Origin: Actinoalloteichus hoggarensis
GTDB lineage: Bacteria; Actinomycetota; Actinomycetes; Mycobacteriales; Pseudonocardiaceae
Direction: 5' to 3'
DNA: 64,000 nucleotides
Assembly: GCF_002234535.1 (NCBI RefSeq)
Contig: NZ_CP022521.1
Coordinates: 5,084,001-5,148,000, forward strand
The notes beneath the pieces are model-generated. The model worked only from the letters and a program-made list of their open reading frames with translations, ran no database searches and was not told where the DNA came from. This document shows positions 25,344-33,925 of this stretch, piece after piece; the stretch's first letter is position 1; every line of letters begins with the position of its first letter. Made by a program: the position numbers and the translations under genes.

Positions 25344-25931
25344 ATGTCTTCCGTGACCACGGGTGGGCGGGCCGGGATCTTCGGCGGAAGGTTCGTGTTG
25401 TTCGCCGACGTCCTGTACCTCGGCGTACTGGTGTTCCTGGCCTCGCTGCCCGTGGTCACCGCCTTCGCGGCGGTGACCGCCGGGTCCGACGTGCTGCGCG
25501 ACCGCATCCGGCGGGACGGCACCTTCACCATCGGCCGGTACCTCCGGCGGGTCGGCGACGTCGTCCGTGCGCAGAAGGCCGTGCTGCTGGCCCCCGTCGG
25601 GGTCCTCGTCGTGTTCCTGCTCAACACGCTCGCCCTCGTGGCGGGCATGCCGGGCGCCGAGTTCTACCGGCCGATGCTGCTGGGCATCGCGGCCGTCGGA
25701 GCCGTGATCGGGCTGCGGGTGGCGCTGGCCTGGTCCGAGGAGTCGAGCTGGACGACCGCGCTGCGCGACGGCGCGACGACCGCCGTGCGCGATCCGGGAG
25801 GCAGCGCGCTGCTGCTGGGCGCGCTGGTGGCGGCGGTCGTCATCATCGGACAGACCTGGTTGATGCTGCCGCTGGTGACCGGCATGGTGCTGTTCGCCTC
25901 GGTGGCCGTGTCGCTGCGGGAGCGGTCGTGA
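25344..25931 (+). CDS. YesL-family (DUF624) membrane protein
   Basis: 195-residue protein with four to five hydrophobic helices. Its start, near FGGRFVLFADVLYLGVLVFL, and the following RDGTFTIGRYLRRVGDVVRA segment match the YesL/DUF624 family, named after a gene in the Bacillus rhamnogalacturonan cluster; its molecular role is unknown. ATG at 25344, two bases after the permease stop; its own stop overlaps the next gene (GTGA at 25928-25931). Its presence is itself good evidence for a rhamnogalacturonan-type importer. Confidence 0.8.
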   Translation: MSSVTTGGRAGIFGGRFVLFADVLYLGVLVFLASLPVVTAFAAVTAGSDVLRDRIRRDGTFTIGRYLRRVGDVVRAQKAVLLAPVGVLVVFLLNTLALVAGMPGAEFYRPMLLGIAAVGAVIGLRVALAWSEESSWTTALRDGATTAVRDPGGSALLLGALVAAVVIIGQTWLMLPLVTGMVLFASVAVSLRERS

Positions 25932-27064
25932 ACGACAGGACGACGACGGTGGTCCAGGTCGGGGCGCACGGCTACGGCCGGGTGCACCTCGACCAGCAGG
26001 TCGAGCTGGCCGACGAGGGCGTCCTGCGGGTCGTCGGCGTGGCCGACCCGCGACCGCCCGACGCCGAGCTGATCGCACGCCTCGGCGGGCCGGAGACCGC
26101 GGACTCCCTGGAGCCGCTGCTGCGGAGGCACTCCCCCGACATCGTCGTGATCGCCACGCCGATCCACACCCACGTCCCGCTGGCGGTGACCGCCATGCGG
26201 GCGGGGGCGCACGTCCTGGTGGAGAAGCCGCCGACCGCCACGCTCGCCGAGTTCGAGAAGCTGCTCGCCGTCGCGACGGAGACGGGGCGCGGCTGCCAGA
26301 TCGGCTTCCAGAGCCTGGGCTCCACCGCGCTGGACCGCGCCCGCGAACTGATCGCCGACGGCGTGCTCGGCGAGCTGCGCGGCGTCGGAGGGGCGGGCAC
26401 CTGGATTCGCGACGCCGCCTACTACGCCCGCTCTCCGTGGGCGGGCCGGATGACGCTCGACGGCGTCGCCGTCACCGACGGAGCGCTCACCAACCCCTTC
26501 GCCCATGCCGTCGCCTCGGCACTCCGCGTCGTGGGCGCCGAGGAACGCGGCAGCCTGCGCTCGATCGAGGTCGAACGGTTCCGCGCTCGTCCGATCGAGA
26601 CCGACGACACCGCCTGTGTGCGGGTGGTGACCTCGACGGGCGTGCCGGTGACCGTCGCCGTGACCCTCTCGGCGGCCACCACCCGCGACCCGGTGCTGAT
26701 CCTGCACGGCACCCGGGGAACGGTGCGGCTCTGGTACACCCGCGACGAACTACGACTGGAGATCGACGGCGTCGAGCAGGAGAGCGCCCGATGGCCGCGA
26801 GTCGGCCTGCTGCGCAATCTGGCGGAGCACATCGCCGACCCCGCCGTGGAACTGCTCTCCCCCGCCGCGCGCAGCCACTCGTTCATGTCGGTGCTGGAGG
26901 CGATCCGACTCGACGGTCCCGCCGAGGAGCTGGCGGCCGAGCACTATCGCCTGATCGGCGAGGGTCCGGCCCTGCGTCCGGTCGTCGACGGCGTGGACGA
27001 CGCGGTGTTCGCCGCCGCCGAGCGGCTGGCCCTGTTCTCCGAGCTGGACCTGGCGTGGGCCTGA
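25928..27064 (+). CDS. Gfo/Idh/MocA-family oxidoreductase 2
   Basis: 378-residue NAD(P)-dependent oxidoreductase. The N-terminal Rossmann part (VVQVGAHGYGRVHLDQQVEL) lacks the classical GxGxxG but keeps the fold pattern, and the family lysine is in HVLVEKPPTATL. The C-terminal part is the usual sheet domain, ending with AERLALFSELDLAWA. GTG at 25928 overlaps the YesL-type gene stop, making it the last gene of the transporter operon. It likely handles an imported, modified sugar; the substrate is unknown. Confidence 0.88.
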   Translation: MNDRTTTVVQVGAHGYGRVHLDQQVELADEGVLRVVGVADPRPPDAELIARLGGPETADSLEPLLRRHSPDIVVIATPIHTHVPLAVTAMRAGAHVLVEKPPTATLAEFEKLLAVATETGRGCQIGFQSLGSTALDRARELIADGVLGELRGVGGAGTWIRDAAYYARSPWAGRMTLDGVAVTDGALTNPFAHAVASALRVVGAEERGSLRSIEVERFRARPIETDDTACVRVVTSTGVPVTVAVTLSAATTRDPVLILHGTRGTVRLWYTRDELRLEIDGVEQESARWPRVGLLRNLAEHIADPAVELLSPAARSHSFMSVLEAIRLDGPAEELAAEHYRLIGEGPALRPVVDGVDDAVFAAAERLALFSELDLAWA

Positions 27065-27500
27065 CGTGCTGCGCGGCCGCGGGTGCGGGGCTGAGCGGAG
27101 CGAGGCTGAGCTGGTGTGAGGCCGAGGCGGTGTGAGGCCGAACGGGGCCGCCGCCAGGCCGACACCGGTCGCCGCACGGCCGCCACCGGCGGTGTCGCGG
27201 TGAGCCTGTGCCGCCGTGAGCCCGAGGCGGCTGCGCCCGAGCCGGCTGTGTCCGTGAGGTTCCCGGCTTCTCGTCCTATGCCGCGACGCGGCACGGTCGT
27301 GGCGTTCCCGCCGCGCACGGGCCGACCAGACCGGACGCCGCCCGCACCACCGGCACGCCGCTCCCTCCCCGGCCCGCCGCCTGCCCGGGTCTCGTCGGCC
27401 CGGGGGCATTCGCCGTCGGAACCGTCGAACGGGACGGACACCGGACGCTCCGGTCGGGCTCGGCGGCGCGTGACGCGAACCGAGCCCGGCCGGGACGCGG
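27065..27500. other. Intergenic region between convergent genes
   Basis: 436 bp between oxidoreductase 2 and the pectate lyase, whose 3' ends face each other. The left end has GGTGTGAGGCCGA twice (from 27112 and 27128) in a short run of related units. No gene and no clear terminator are seen. Confidence 0.4.
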
Positions 27501-28868
27501 TCAACGCAGTCGGCCTGCTCCCGCCTTGGCACCGACCACGCCGGGCACCGAACGGACCGGATCGATCCTGGTGTGCAGGGTCGGACGCCAGCCGACGTCG
27601 TCGGTGAGGTCCAGGCCATAGGCCTCGTTGTGCGCCACCCGGAGGTCGACCAGGCGACGACCCCGCTCGTCGGCGACGAGGTCGCCCGCGCTGTGCACGG
27701 TGGTGCCGCCCCAGTCGTAGAGGACCTCCGAGGCAGGCACGCCGGTCATGCGGAAGTAGTTGCGCTCTGATCGGATGGCCGACTCGACGCCGACGCCGAG
27801 GCTGTACAGATAGCCCTCGCCCGCTCGGATCACGTAATGGTTGTTGTAGAGGTGCACCTGTCCGAAGCGGACCCTCGGCGCACGCTGCAGGATGCCGTCG
27901 AAGACGTTGTGGTGCAGGGTGACGCGCAGCCTGCCCCGGTCGGTGAACCGGGTGTTCGACGAGCCGATCAGCATCGTCTTGTCATGATCGCGGAACACGT
28001 TCCACGAGACCGTGACGAGGTCTGAGCCGTTGGTGATGTCGACGAGCCCGTCGTGCACCTGGTAGGGCACGCCGAAGTGGTCGGGCTGGGCACTGTCCGG
28101 GTAGCGCCCGTCGTGGAAGGTGTTGTGGTCCACCCATACGTGGGTGGCCTCGGTCAGCGAGATCGCGTCGTACTCGGAGTTCCAGGCACCCAGCTCACCG
28201 TCGGTCGGGTCCCACTGCGGGAAGCAGTCGACGGGCGCCTCGAACTCGATGTTGCGGATGATCACGTTGTCGACGCCCGCCAACCGCAGGCTCACCCCGC
28301 GCAGTTCGGCGTCGCGGCCCACGCCGATGACGGTCGTGTCGGACGGGACGTCGAGGCGGATGCGCTCCGCCTGGTTGGCGGCCGACCGGACGCGCGCCTC
28401 CTCCAGCGGCCCGGCCGGGTCCGCGTCGCCCCAGGTGTCCGGGTCGTAGGCGGCCAGGTAGGCCTCCAGCGTGTAGCCGGGATCGGCGTCGTCGGCACAG
28501 GTCACCTCGGTGCCGTCGGCGTCGATGTTCGCGTCCACCACGCCGTCGATCTCGATGATGCTGGGCCGGCCCTCGCTCGCGCGAAGCGCCTCGACCAGCT
28601 CGGCGTGGTCGGTGACTCGGTGAACGTCGTCGCGCGCCGCTCGGGAGCCGCCGGTGGTGCCGCCGTCGGCGGCGGCCCAGCCGTCACGGTGCGGCAGGAC
28701 CTCGCGCGCGAGGCCGCGAGGACCACCCTGGGGGCCTGCCTCGCCTGTCCGCTCCGTCTCCGAGGCCGCGGCCGTCGAGCCGGACTCGGCCCACCCGACG
28801 GACTGGACGGCGACCCCTGCGCCCGCGGCGAGAACCGCCGTGACGAGAATGCCGATCGATCTTCGCAT
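27501..28868 (-). CDS. Secreted pectate lyase, PL1 family (long form)
   Basis: 455-residue secreted polysaccharide lyase. A signal peptide covers about residues 1-28. It has WAAADGGTTGGSRA, a motif at the mature N-terminus of many PL1 enzymes, then the beta-helix segments VIIRNIEFEAPVDCFPQWD, HVWVDHNTFHDGRYPDS and VTLHHNVFDGILQRAPRVRF with the conserved RxPRxRxG-type arginines. It cuts polygalacturonate by beta-elimination with Ca2+. The ATG at 28868 is chosen for the signal peptide (MRRSIGILVTAVLAAGA); an open frame upstream has no support. It is divergent from the second PL1 gene across a shared operator region. Confidence 0.93.
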   Translation of the reverse strand: MRRSIGILVTAVLAAGAGVAVQSVGWAESGSTAAASETERTGEAGPQGGPRGLAREVLPHRDGWAAADGGTTGGSRAARDDVHRVTDHAELVEALRASEGRPSIIEIDGVVDANIDADGTEVTCADDADPGYTLEAYLAAYDPDTWGDADPAGPLEEARVRSAANQAERIRLDVPSDTTVIGVGRDAELRGVSLRLAGVDNVIIRNIEFEAPVDCFPQWDPTDGELGAWNSEYDAISLTEATHVWVDHNTFHDGRYPDSAQPDHFGVPYQVHDGLVDITNGSDLVTVSWNVFRDHDKTMLIGSSNTRFTDRGRLRVTLHHNVFDGILQRAPRVRFGQVHLYNNHYVIRAGEGYLYSLGVGVESAIRSERNYFRMTGVPASEVLYDWGGTTVHSAGDLVADERGRRLVDLRVAHNEAYGLDLTDDVGWRPTLHTRIDPVRSVPGVVGAKAGAGRLR

Positions 28869-29374
28869 GGTCGTGCCTCCTACTCGTCGAGCCCGATCGG
28901 TCGAATTACCGACGAGAATCATCGAATTACTTCGACGATCCGACTCGAAAAGAAATCTTCCGGACTCTTGATCCGCTTTCTCACCCGGTGTCGACCACGG
29001 GAACGCGACGTCGATCTCGACGGGCAAGAACTTGTTCCACCCATCCGAAGTGTCCCTTCACCAGTGGGTCTCAGACAGCGAGAAAGCGCTTTCCCCCACG
29101 GTATTCGGCGCCGATCGACTGGTCAATACCCGACTACCCTGGTAGCTGCCCGCTTCCCATCTGAACCGAACAGCCGACGTGCTGATCCCTGCGGACGCCG
29201 AAGTTCGACTATTCGGGCCATTGAGTCGACTCGACCGCCGGTGGTAGGAATGGACACAACTTGGATAGCGCTTTCCAAGTCAGCCTGACCCGTTGTGAGA
29301 ATGCCCCACCGCCCGACCACGGCGAAGCGAAGCGGGTCAGCACTGCCCCCTTGAGATCCGGGAAGGAATTGACA
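28869..29374. promoter_or_regulatory. Divergent control region of two pectate lyase genes with two LacI-type operators
   Basis: 506 bp with no gene. AGAAAGCGCTTTCC lies at 29081-29094. A longer palindrome, ACTTGG-ATAGCGCTTT-CCAAGT, spans 29259-29280 and is broken only by one mismatched pair. Near the minus-strand lyase, TCGAATTAC occurs twice (28901 and 28922), two helical turns apart. The whole region is AT-richer than its surroundings. Confidence 0.7.
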
Positions 29375-30361
29375 ATGTCGTCTTCCTCAACGAATACGTC
29401 GAAGGCCGGGCGCCGGACGGCCGTGCTCGCCGCGGCAGGCGCGCTGCTGCTCACCATGACCAGTGTGACCGGCGCCGCCGCGGACCAGGCCGCTCCCACC
29501 GCCGACCCCGGCGTCCTCCAGTCCGGTCCGATCGGCTGGGCGTCGCAGAACGGCGGCACCACCGGCGGCGCGGGCGGATCCACCGTCACCGTGACCTCGG
29601 CCTCCGCCCTCATCAGCAACATGCAGGCGTCCGGGCCGCGCATCGTGCAGGTCAGCGGCACGATCAATCTGAGCGGCATGAACGACATCGCCTCGGACAA
29701 GACCCTGGTCGGGATCAACAACGCCCGGATCAACGGCGGCGGCATCGACGTCGACGACGCCCACAACGTCATCATCCGCAACATCACCTTCGCGGGCGCC
29801 GCCGACGACTCGATCAACGTGCAGGACGGGTCGACCAACATCTGGATCGACCACAACACGTTCCTGCCCGGCTACGACGGATCGCTCGACATCAAGCGCG
29901 AGTCGGACTTCATCACCGTGTCCTGGAACCACTTCGACGGGACGGACAAGACCTCGCTGCTCGGCCACAGCGACAGCTTCAGCGCCGACGCCGACAACCT
30001 GCGGGTGACCTACCACCACAACTTCTACGACAACACCAACACCCGGAACCCGCGCATCCGCTTCGGCAAGGGCGTGCACGTCTTCAACAACTACTACCTG
30101 AACAACAACGAGTACGGCATCGCGTCCACGCAGGGAGCCTCCGTGCTGGTCGAGTCGAACTACTTCCAGGGCGTGGACACGCCCACCGAGGTGGGCTACG
30201 CCAGCTCCGGACCCGGCGACCTCGTCGAGCGCAACAACATCTACTCCAACTCGGGATCGCCCAACACCCGGGGCGGCTTCGTCGGAGTCCCGTACTCCTA
30301 CAGCGCCGACCCGGCGTCGAGCATCCCGTCGCTCGTGAGCAACGGCGCGGGCGTCTTCTGA
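29375..30361 (+). CDS. Secreted pectate lyase, PL1 family (short form)
   Basis: 328-residue secreted pectate lyase. The signal peptide spans about 1-36 (RRTAVLAAAGALLLTMTSVTG), followed by GWASQNGGTTGGAGG and the beta-helix core: NVIIRNITFAGAADDSINV, NIWIDHNTFLPG, VSWNHFDGTDKTSLLGHSDS and the family block VTYHHNFYDNTNTRNPRIRF. Catalytic Arg and Ca2+-ligand Asp positions are as in PL1. ATG at 29375 with GGAAGGA at 29361-29367. A palindromic operator lies 95 bp upstream and a strong terminator follows, so it is a monocistronic, LacI-controlled gene. Confidence 0.95.
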   Translation: MSSSSTNTSKAGRRTAVLAAAGALLLTMTSVTGAAADQAAPTADPGVLQSGPIGWASQNGGTTGGAGGSTVTVTSASALISNMQASGPRIVQVSGTINLSGMNDIASDKTLVGINNARINGGGIDVDDAHNVIIRNITFAGAADDSINVQDGSTNIWIDHNTFLPGYDGSLDIKRESDFITVSWNHFDGTDKTSLLGHSDSFSADADNLRVTYHHNFYDNTNTRNPRIRFGKGVHVFNNYYLNNNEYGIASTQGASVLVESNYFQGVDTPTEVGYASSGPGDLVERNNIYSNSGSPNTRGGFVGVPYSYSADPASSIPSLVSNGAGVF

Positions 30362-30373
30362 CCTGATCCGACG

Positions 30374-30416
30374 ACACCCGGTCCGCGGCGCCTCGCCCGA
30401 GTCGCGGACCGGGTGT
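30374..30416. terminator. Strong terminator between PL1 and GH43 genes
   Basis: ACACCCGGTCCGCG (30374-30387) pairs perfectly over 14 bp with 30403-30416 around a 15-nt loop. It sits between the convergent stops of the lyase (30361) and the GH43 gene (30424) and can serve both. Confidence 0.85.
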
Positions 30417-30423
30417 CCGGGCG

Positions 30424-32151
30424 TCAGCCCTCGGCGGTGTCGGCGATCCGGCTCCGCAGCGCGGTCAGCCGGATGCCGTCGACGGCCAGATACGCCGAGC
30501 CGCCCGCGTCGTCGGCGCCGCCCGCCGCCGTGATCGCCTGCGCGCCGCCGGCCGTCGGCTCCGACACGGCGAACAGCCCCACCTTCGCCCCCACCCAGCG
30601 TCCCGCGGTGGCGGCGAAGGTCGCGTCCGGCCCGGTGCCGACGAGCCGGAACACGCCGTCGGCGTCGGCCACGCCGAACCGGCAGCGCCCGCCCGCCGAG
30701 ACCTCCAGTCGCAGCCGGATCGGCGCCGGATCCGCCGAGTCGAGGTCGCGGGCCGCCAGTTCGGTCTCGGCGTCCGCGCCGTCGATCCTGCGGCGCAGCA
30801 CCAAGCGAGACCCGGCGGGCCCGGTCGACACCCCCAGCCAGGCGTAATCGTCGCCGAGCACCGCGAGTCCGCCGCGCCATGCCCGCCCGGGCGGCCCCAC
30901 CGGCCGCACGTCCACGGTGACCGCGAACTCCACCGCGGGCCAGCGGCGTGTGAGCACCTGGCCGACCGCCCGCAGATCCTCCGCGTCCCGATCCGGTCGG
31001 GCGAAGAGGCGAAGCACCCCGGGCTCCTCGGTCAGCGACCACCAGGATCGCACCGGGTTCGCCTGCCAGGACCACTGCGGCCCGAGTCCGTCGGGACTGA
31101 AGCGCTCGTCCACCGGGTCCGGCGTGAGCGCGCCGGAGTCGGCCACCGGGCTCACGGCGGGCCTGGGGTGGACCAGCACCGGCTTGCCGCACCCGTTCTC
31201 GTCCGGGTCGACGCCGATGACCGGCCAGCCGTCCGCCCCCCACCGCATCGGTTGAAGATGGACGACCCGGCCGTAGACGCCGCGATCCTGAAAGTGCAGG
31301 AACCAGTCCTCGCCCGAAGGCGTGTCGACCCACGCCCCCTGATGCGGGCCGTTGACCTCGGTGTCCCGCTGCGCCAACACGATCCGGTGCTCGTAGGGGC
31401 CGCCGATCGACCGGGAGCGGAACACCGACTGCCATCCGGTGGCGACCCCGCCCGCCGGGGCGAAGACGTAGTACCAGCCGTCCCGCCGGTAGAGCTTCGG
31501 TCCCTCCAGCGTGTGGCAGCCGGGGATCTCGTCGCCGTCGATGAGGGTCCGGCCCTCGTCGAGCAGCTCGGTCGCGTCGGCGGACATCCGATGCAGGGTG
31601 AGCCGGTTGCTGATGCCCGAGCGGCTGGCCGCCCAGCCGTGCACCAGGTACGCCGAGCCGTCGGCGTCCCACAACGGACACGGATCGATGAGCCCCCGGC
31701 CCGCTTTGATCAGGTGCGGCGCCGACCACGGGCCCGCCGGCCGCGTCGCGGTGAGCACTCGGACGCCGAAGTCGGGATCGCCGTAGAAGACGTGGTAGCG
31801 GCCCGCGTGGAAGCGCAGCGACGGGGCCCACACGCCCTTGCCCCGCTGCGGTCGCGCGAACACGTCGGCTGGTTCCTGGGCGGCCAGCGCGTGACCGGTC
31901 AGCCGCCAGTCGACGAGATCGCGGGAGGTGGCCAGCGTCAGTCCCGGCGCCGCGGCGAAGGTGGAGGCGACCAGGTGGAAGTCGTCGCCGACGCGGATGA
32001 CGTCCGGGTCCGACAGGTCGGTGCACAGCACCGGGTTCCGATAGGTCCCGTCGCCGAGGTCGGCCCGCCACGGCGGGCCGTCGCCCTCCTCGTGCGACAC
32101 CGCGAGGCCCGCCCGGACAGCGGGGGACATCGGTTGTGGACCGTTCGACAC
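30424..32151 (-). CDS. Glycoside hydrolase family 43 enzyme (arabinosidase/xylosidase/galactanase type)
   Basis: 575-residue GH43 enzyme without a signal peptide, so probably cytoplasmic. The five-bladed propeller (about 30-320) starts with NPVLCTDLSDPDVIRVGDDF (catalytic base Asp) and has GCHTLEGPKLYRRDGWYYVF (general-acid Glu). A C-terminal jelly-roll domain of the XynB_C/GH43_C2 type covers about 370-575 (SPDGLGPQWSWQANP). GTG at 32151 is chosen because GAGAGG lies 8 bases upstream; an ATG at 32130 is the alternative. It would strip arabinose, galactose or xylose side chains from imported pectic oligomers (inference). Confidence 0.9.
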   Translation of the reverse strand: MSNGPQPMSPAVRAGLAVSHEEGDGPPWRADLGDGTYRNPVLCTDLSDPDVIRVGDDFHLVASTFAAAPGLTLATSRDLVDWRLTGHALAAQEPADVFARPQRGKGVWAPSLRFHAGRYHVFYGDPDFGVRVLTATRPAGPWSAPHLIKAGRGLIDPCPLWDADGSAYLVHGWAASRSGISNRLTLHRMSADATELLDEGRTLIDGDEIPGCHTLEGPKLYRRDGWYYVFAPAGGVATGWQSVFRSRSIGGPYEHRIVLAQRDTEVNGPHQGAWVDTPSGEDWFLHFQDRGVYGRVVHLQPMRWGADGWPVIGVDPDENGCGKPVLVHPRPAVSPVADSGALTPDPVDERFSPDGLGPQWSWQANPVRSWWSLTEEPGVLRLFARPDRDAEDLRAVGQVLTRRWPAVEFAVTVDVRPVGPPGRAWRGGLAVLGDDYAWLGVSTGPAGSRLVLRRRIDGADAETELAARDLDSADPAPIRLRLEVSAGGRCRFGVADADGVFRLVGTGPDATFAATAGRWVGAKVGLFAVSEPTAGGAQAITAAGGADDAGGSAYLAVDGIRLTALRSRIADTAEG

Positions 32152-32288
32152 GACACGCGCCTCTCGTTCGGCGAGACGACCGGGCACCACGCGGATCGAC
32201 CGCGGCCACCCGGTCGATCCCGGATCGTCTGCACTGCCGAGGCCGACCCGGCCTCTCACCGGATCGACCTCGACGCCACCGGCCCGGC

Positions 32289-33569
32289 TCAGTCGCCGAG
32301 TGCCTGGGCGGCCTCGTTCATCAGCTGGCTCGCCGCCTCCTCGACGGACATCCCGCCGAAGTTGTACGAGTCGTAGATGACCGTGAACGAGCGCTTCACC
32401 GAGCCCGCGCCCGTGGGCGGCGCGTTGGGCGCCTCGCCCATCAGCTCGGCGACGCTCTCCTGGAAGTCGAAGACCTGCTGATTCGCGCCGTCCAGGTCGG
32501 ACGCGATCGCCTCCCGGACCGCCGCGTTCGGCGGCATGCTGCGCACGACGCCCAGCTCCTGACCGGCGTCGACGTCGTTGACCAGGAAGTCGATCAGCAT
32601 CGCCGCCTCGACCGGGTGGTCGCTGGAGCTGCCGATGCTGTACATCGACGCGGCGGCGGCGAGCATCCCGGTGCTGTCGGTGTCGGTCGGCCACGGGGCC
32701 AGCTCGACCAGGCCGTCGGACGAGGCGTGGTAGCTGGGTGCCGAGGAGTCGTAGTTGAACTCGGCCGCCGATCGGCCCAACACCAGCGGCGAGGTGTCGA
32801 TGCTGCCGGTGAAGGTCGTCGTGATCTCGGCGGGGGTCACCACGCCGTCGGACTGGAGGCTCTTGGTCCAGGTCCAGAACTCGACGAGGTCGGTCTCCTC
32901 GAAGCCGAGCGTGCCGTCGGGCGCGTACAGCGACTTCCCGTCCTGCCGGAGCCAGAAGTCGAACCAGTCGGAGAATCCGCCGAAGTCGCTGTACCCGTAG
33001 ACCTCGCCGTCGGTGGCCTCGTGGATGTCGCGACCCGCCGACTCGAAGTCCGCCCAGCTCCAGCCGGCCGCGGGCGGCTCGACCCCGGCGGCCTCCCACT
33101 CCTCGACGTCGTACAGCAGCGTCTGGGTGTTCTGCCCGGCGGGGATCGCGTAGAGGACGCCGTCGATGCTGGCGCCGTCGATCAGGCTGGGTGGCAGATC
33201 GTCGGTGTCGATCTCGCTTCCGACGTGCTCACCGAGGTCCCGGAGCACGCCGCGGTCGGCGAACTCCCGCAGGAACGGCATGTCGGTCTGCACGACGTCC
33301 GGACTGTTCCCGCCCGCCACCTGGGTGGAGAGGCGCTCGACGTAGGCGTTGTAGTCGGCGAAGGACACCGAGACGGTGATGTCGGGGTGCTCGGCCATGA
33401 ACAGCTCGACCGCCGCCTGAGTGGCCTCGGCGCGATCGTCGTTGCCCCACCAGTGGAAGGAGATCTCGACCGCGCCGTCGTCGGCGGTGTCTCCACACGC
33501 GGCCAACGTGCTCCCCAGGGCTAACGCGATCACCATCGCACCAGTCCGCTGCCATCGTGATCGAGACAC
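32289..33569 (-). CDS. ABC transporter sugar-binding lipoprotein 2
   Basis: 426-residue solute-binding protein. Lipobox TLAAC (Cys25) after a short signal sequence; then ISFHWWGNDDRAEATQAAVE, PDVVQTDMPFLREFADRG and the shared C-terminal block FTVIYDSYNFGGMSVEEAAS. The GTG at 33569 follows GGGGAG. It is a close paralogue of the proteins at 22115 and 36108, and more like the latter. It has no permease of its own, so it may share the pair at 23473-25341. It is followed by the GH43 gene on the same strand 137 bp away. A TGATTCGTTTCC site at 33599 may control it. Confidence 0.9.
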   Translation of the reverse strand: MSRSRWQRTGAMVIALALGSTLAACGDTADDGAVEISFHWWGNDDRAEATQAAVELFMAEHPDITVSVSFADYNAYVERLSTQVAGGNSPDVVQTDMPFLREFADRGVLRDLGEHVGSEIDTDDLPPSLIDGASIDGVLYAIPAGQNTQTLLYDVEEWEAAGVEPPAAGWSWADFESAGRDIHEATDGEVYGYSDFGGFSDWFDFWLRQDGKSLYAPDGTLGFEETDLVEFWTWTKSLQSDGVVTPAEITTTFTGSIDTSPLVLGRSAAEFNYDSSAPSYHASSDGLVELAPWPTDTDSTGMLAAAASMYSIGSSSDHPVEAAMLIDFLVNDVDAGQELGVVRSMPPNAAVREAIASDLDGANQQVFDFQESVAELMGEAPNAPPTGAGSVKRSFTVIYDSYNFGGMSVEEAASQLMNEAAQALGD

Positions 33570-33598
33570 GGCACTCCCCTCTCGACACAAAGTCGAAA

Positions 33599-33611
33599 AT
33601 GATTCGTTTCC
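33599..33611. promoter_or_regulatory. Possible rhamnose-type LacI operator upstream of binding protein 2
   Basis: ATGATTCGTTTCC differs at two of 13 positions from ATGAATCGTTTCA found upstream of rhaM (44389-44401). It lies 30 bp upstream of the GTG start, within an AT-richer leader. This is a match by eye only. Confidence 0.4.
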
Positions 33612-33925
33612 TTGTCGGGCCCCAGATGCTAAGCAGCGACCACGCGGACCCCACGACCGGGAGCGAATGTATCCGGCCCGTGCCATTGCCTCATCGGGAA
33701 TTGTTCACGAACTTACTCCGAATGGATCAACCATTCCTCACTCATAGTCACTATAAACACGTTGAACACGGGATACGGTGACTCACTGTCCGCCCAACGG
33801 CGTAGTTCGGCGACCGGTGAAAATCACGTCACTCCGGCCGCACCTTCACCGAACCGTGACCCCGATCCTCCCGCGACGAGACCAGCCGACGACGTGCCCG
33901 CAGCTCGACGAGGGCGACCGGGCCC
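33612..33925. other. Promoter-proximal intergenic region
   Basis: Remaining spacer between binding protein 2 and the DUF2264 gene (both on the minus strand). It is AT-rich for this genome at 33690-33790 and has a small GAATGG-ATCAA-CCATTC palindrome at 33720-33736. No gene is supported. Confidence 0.4.
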
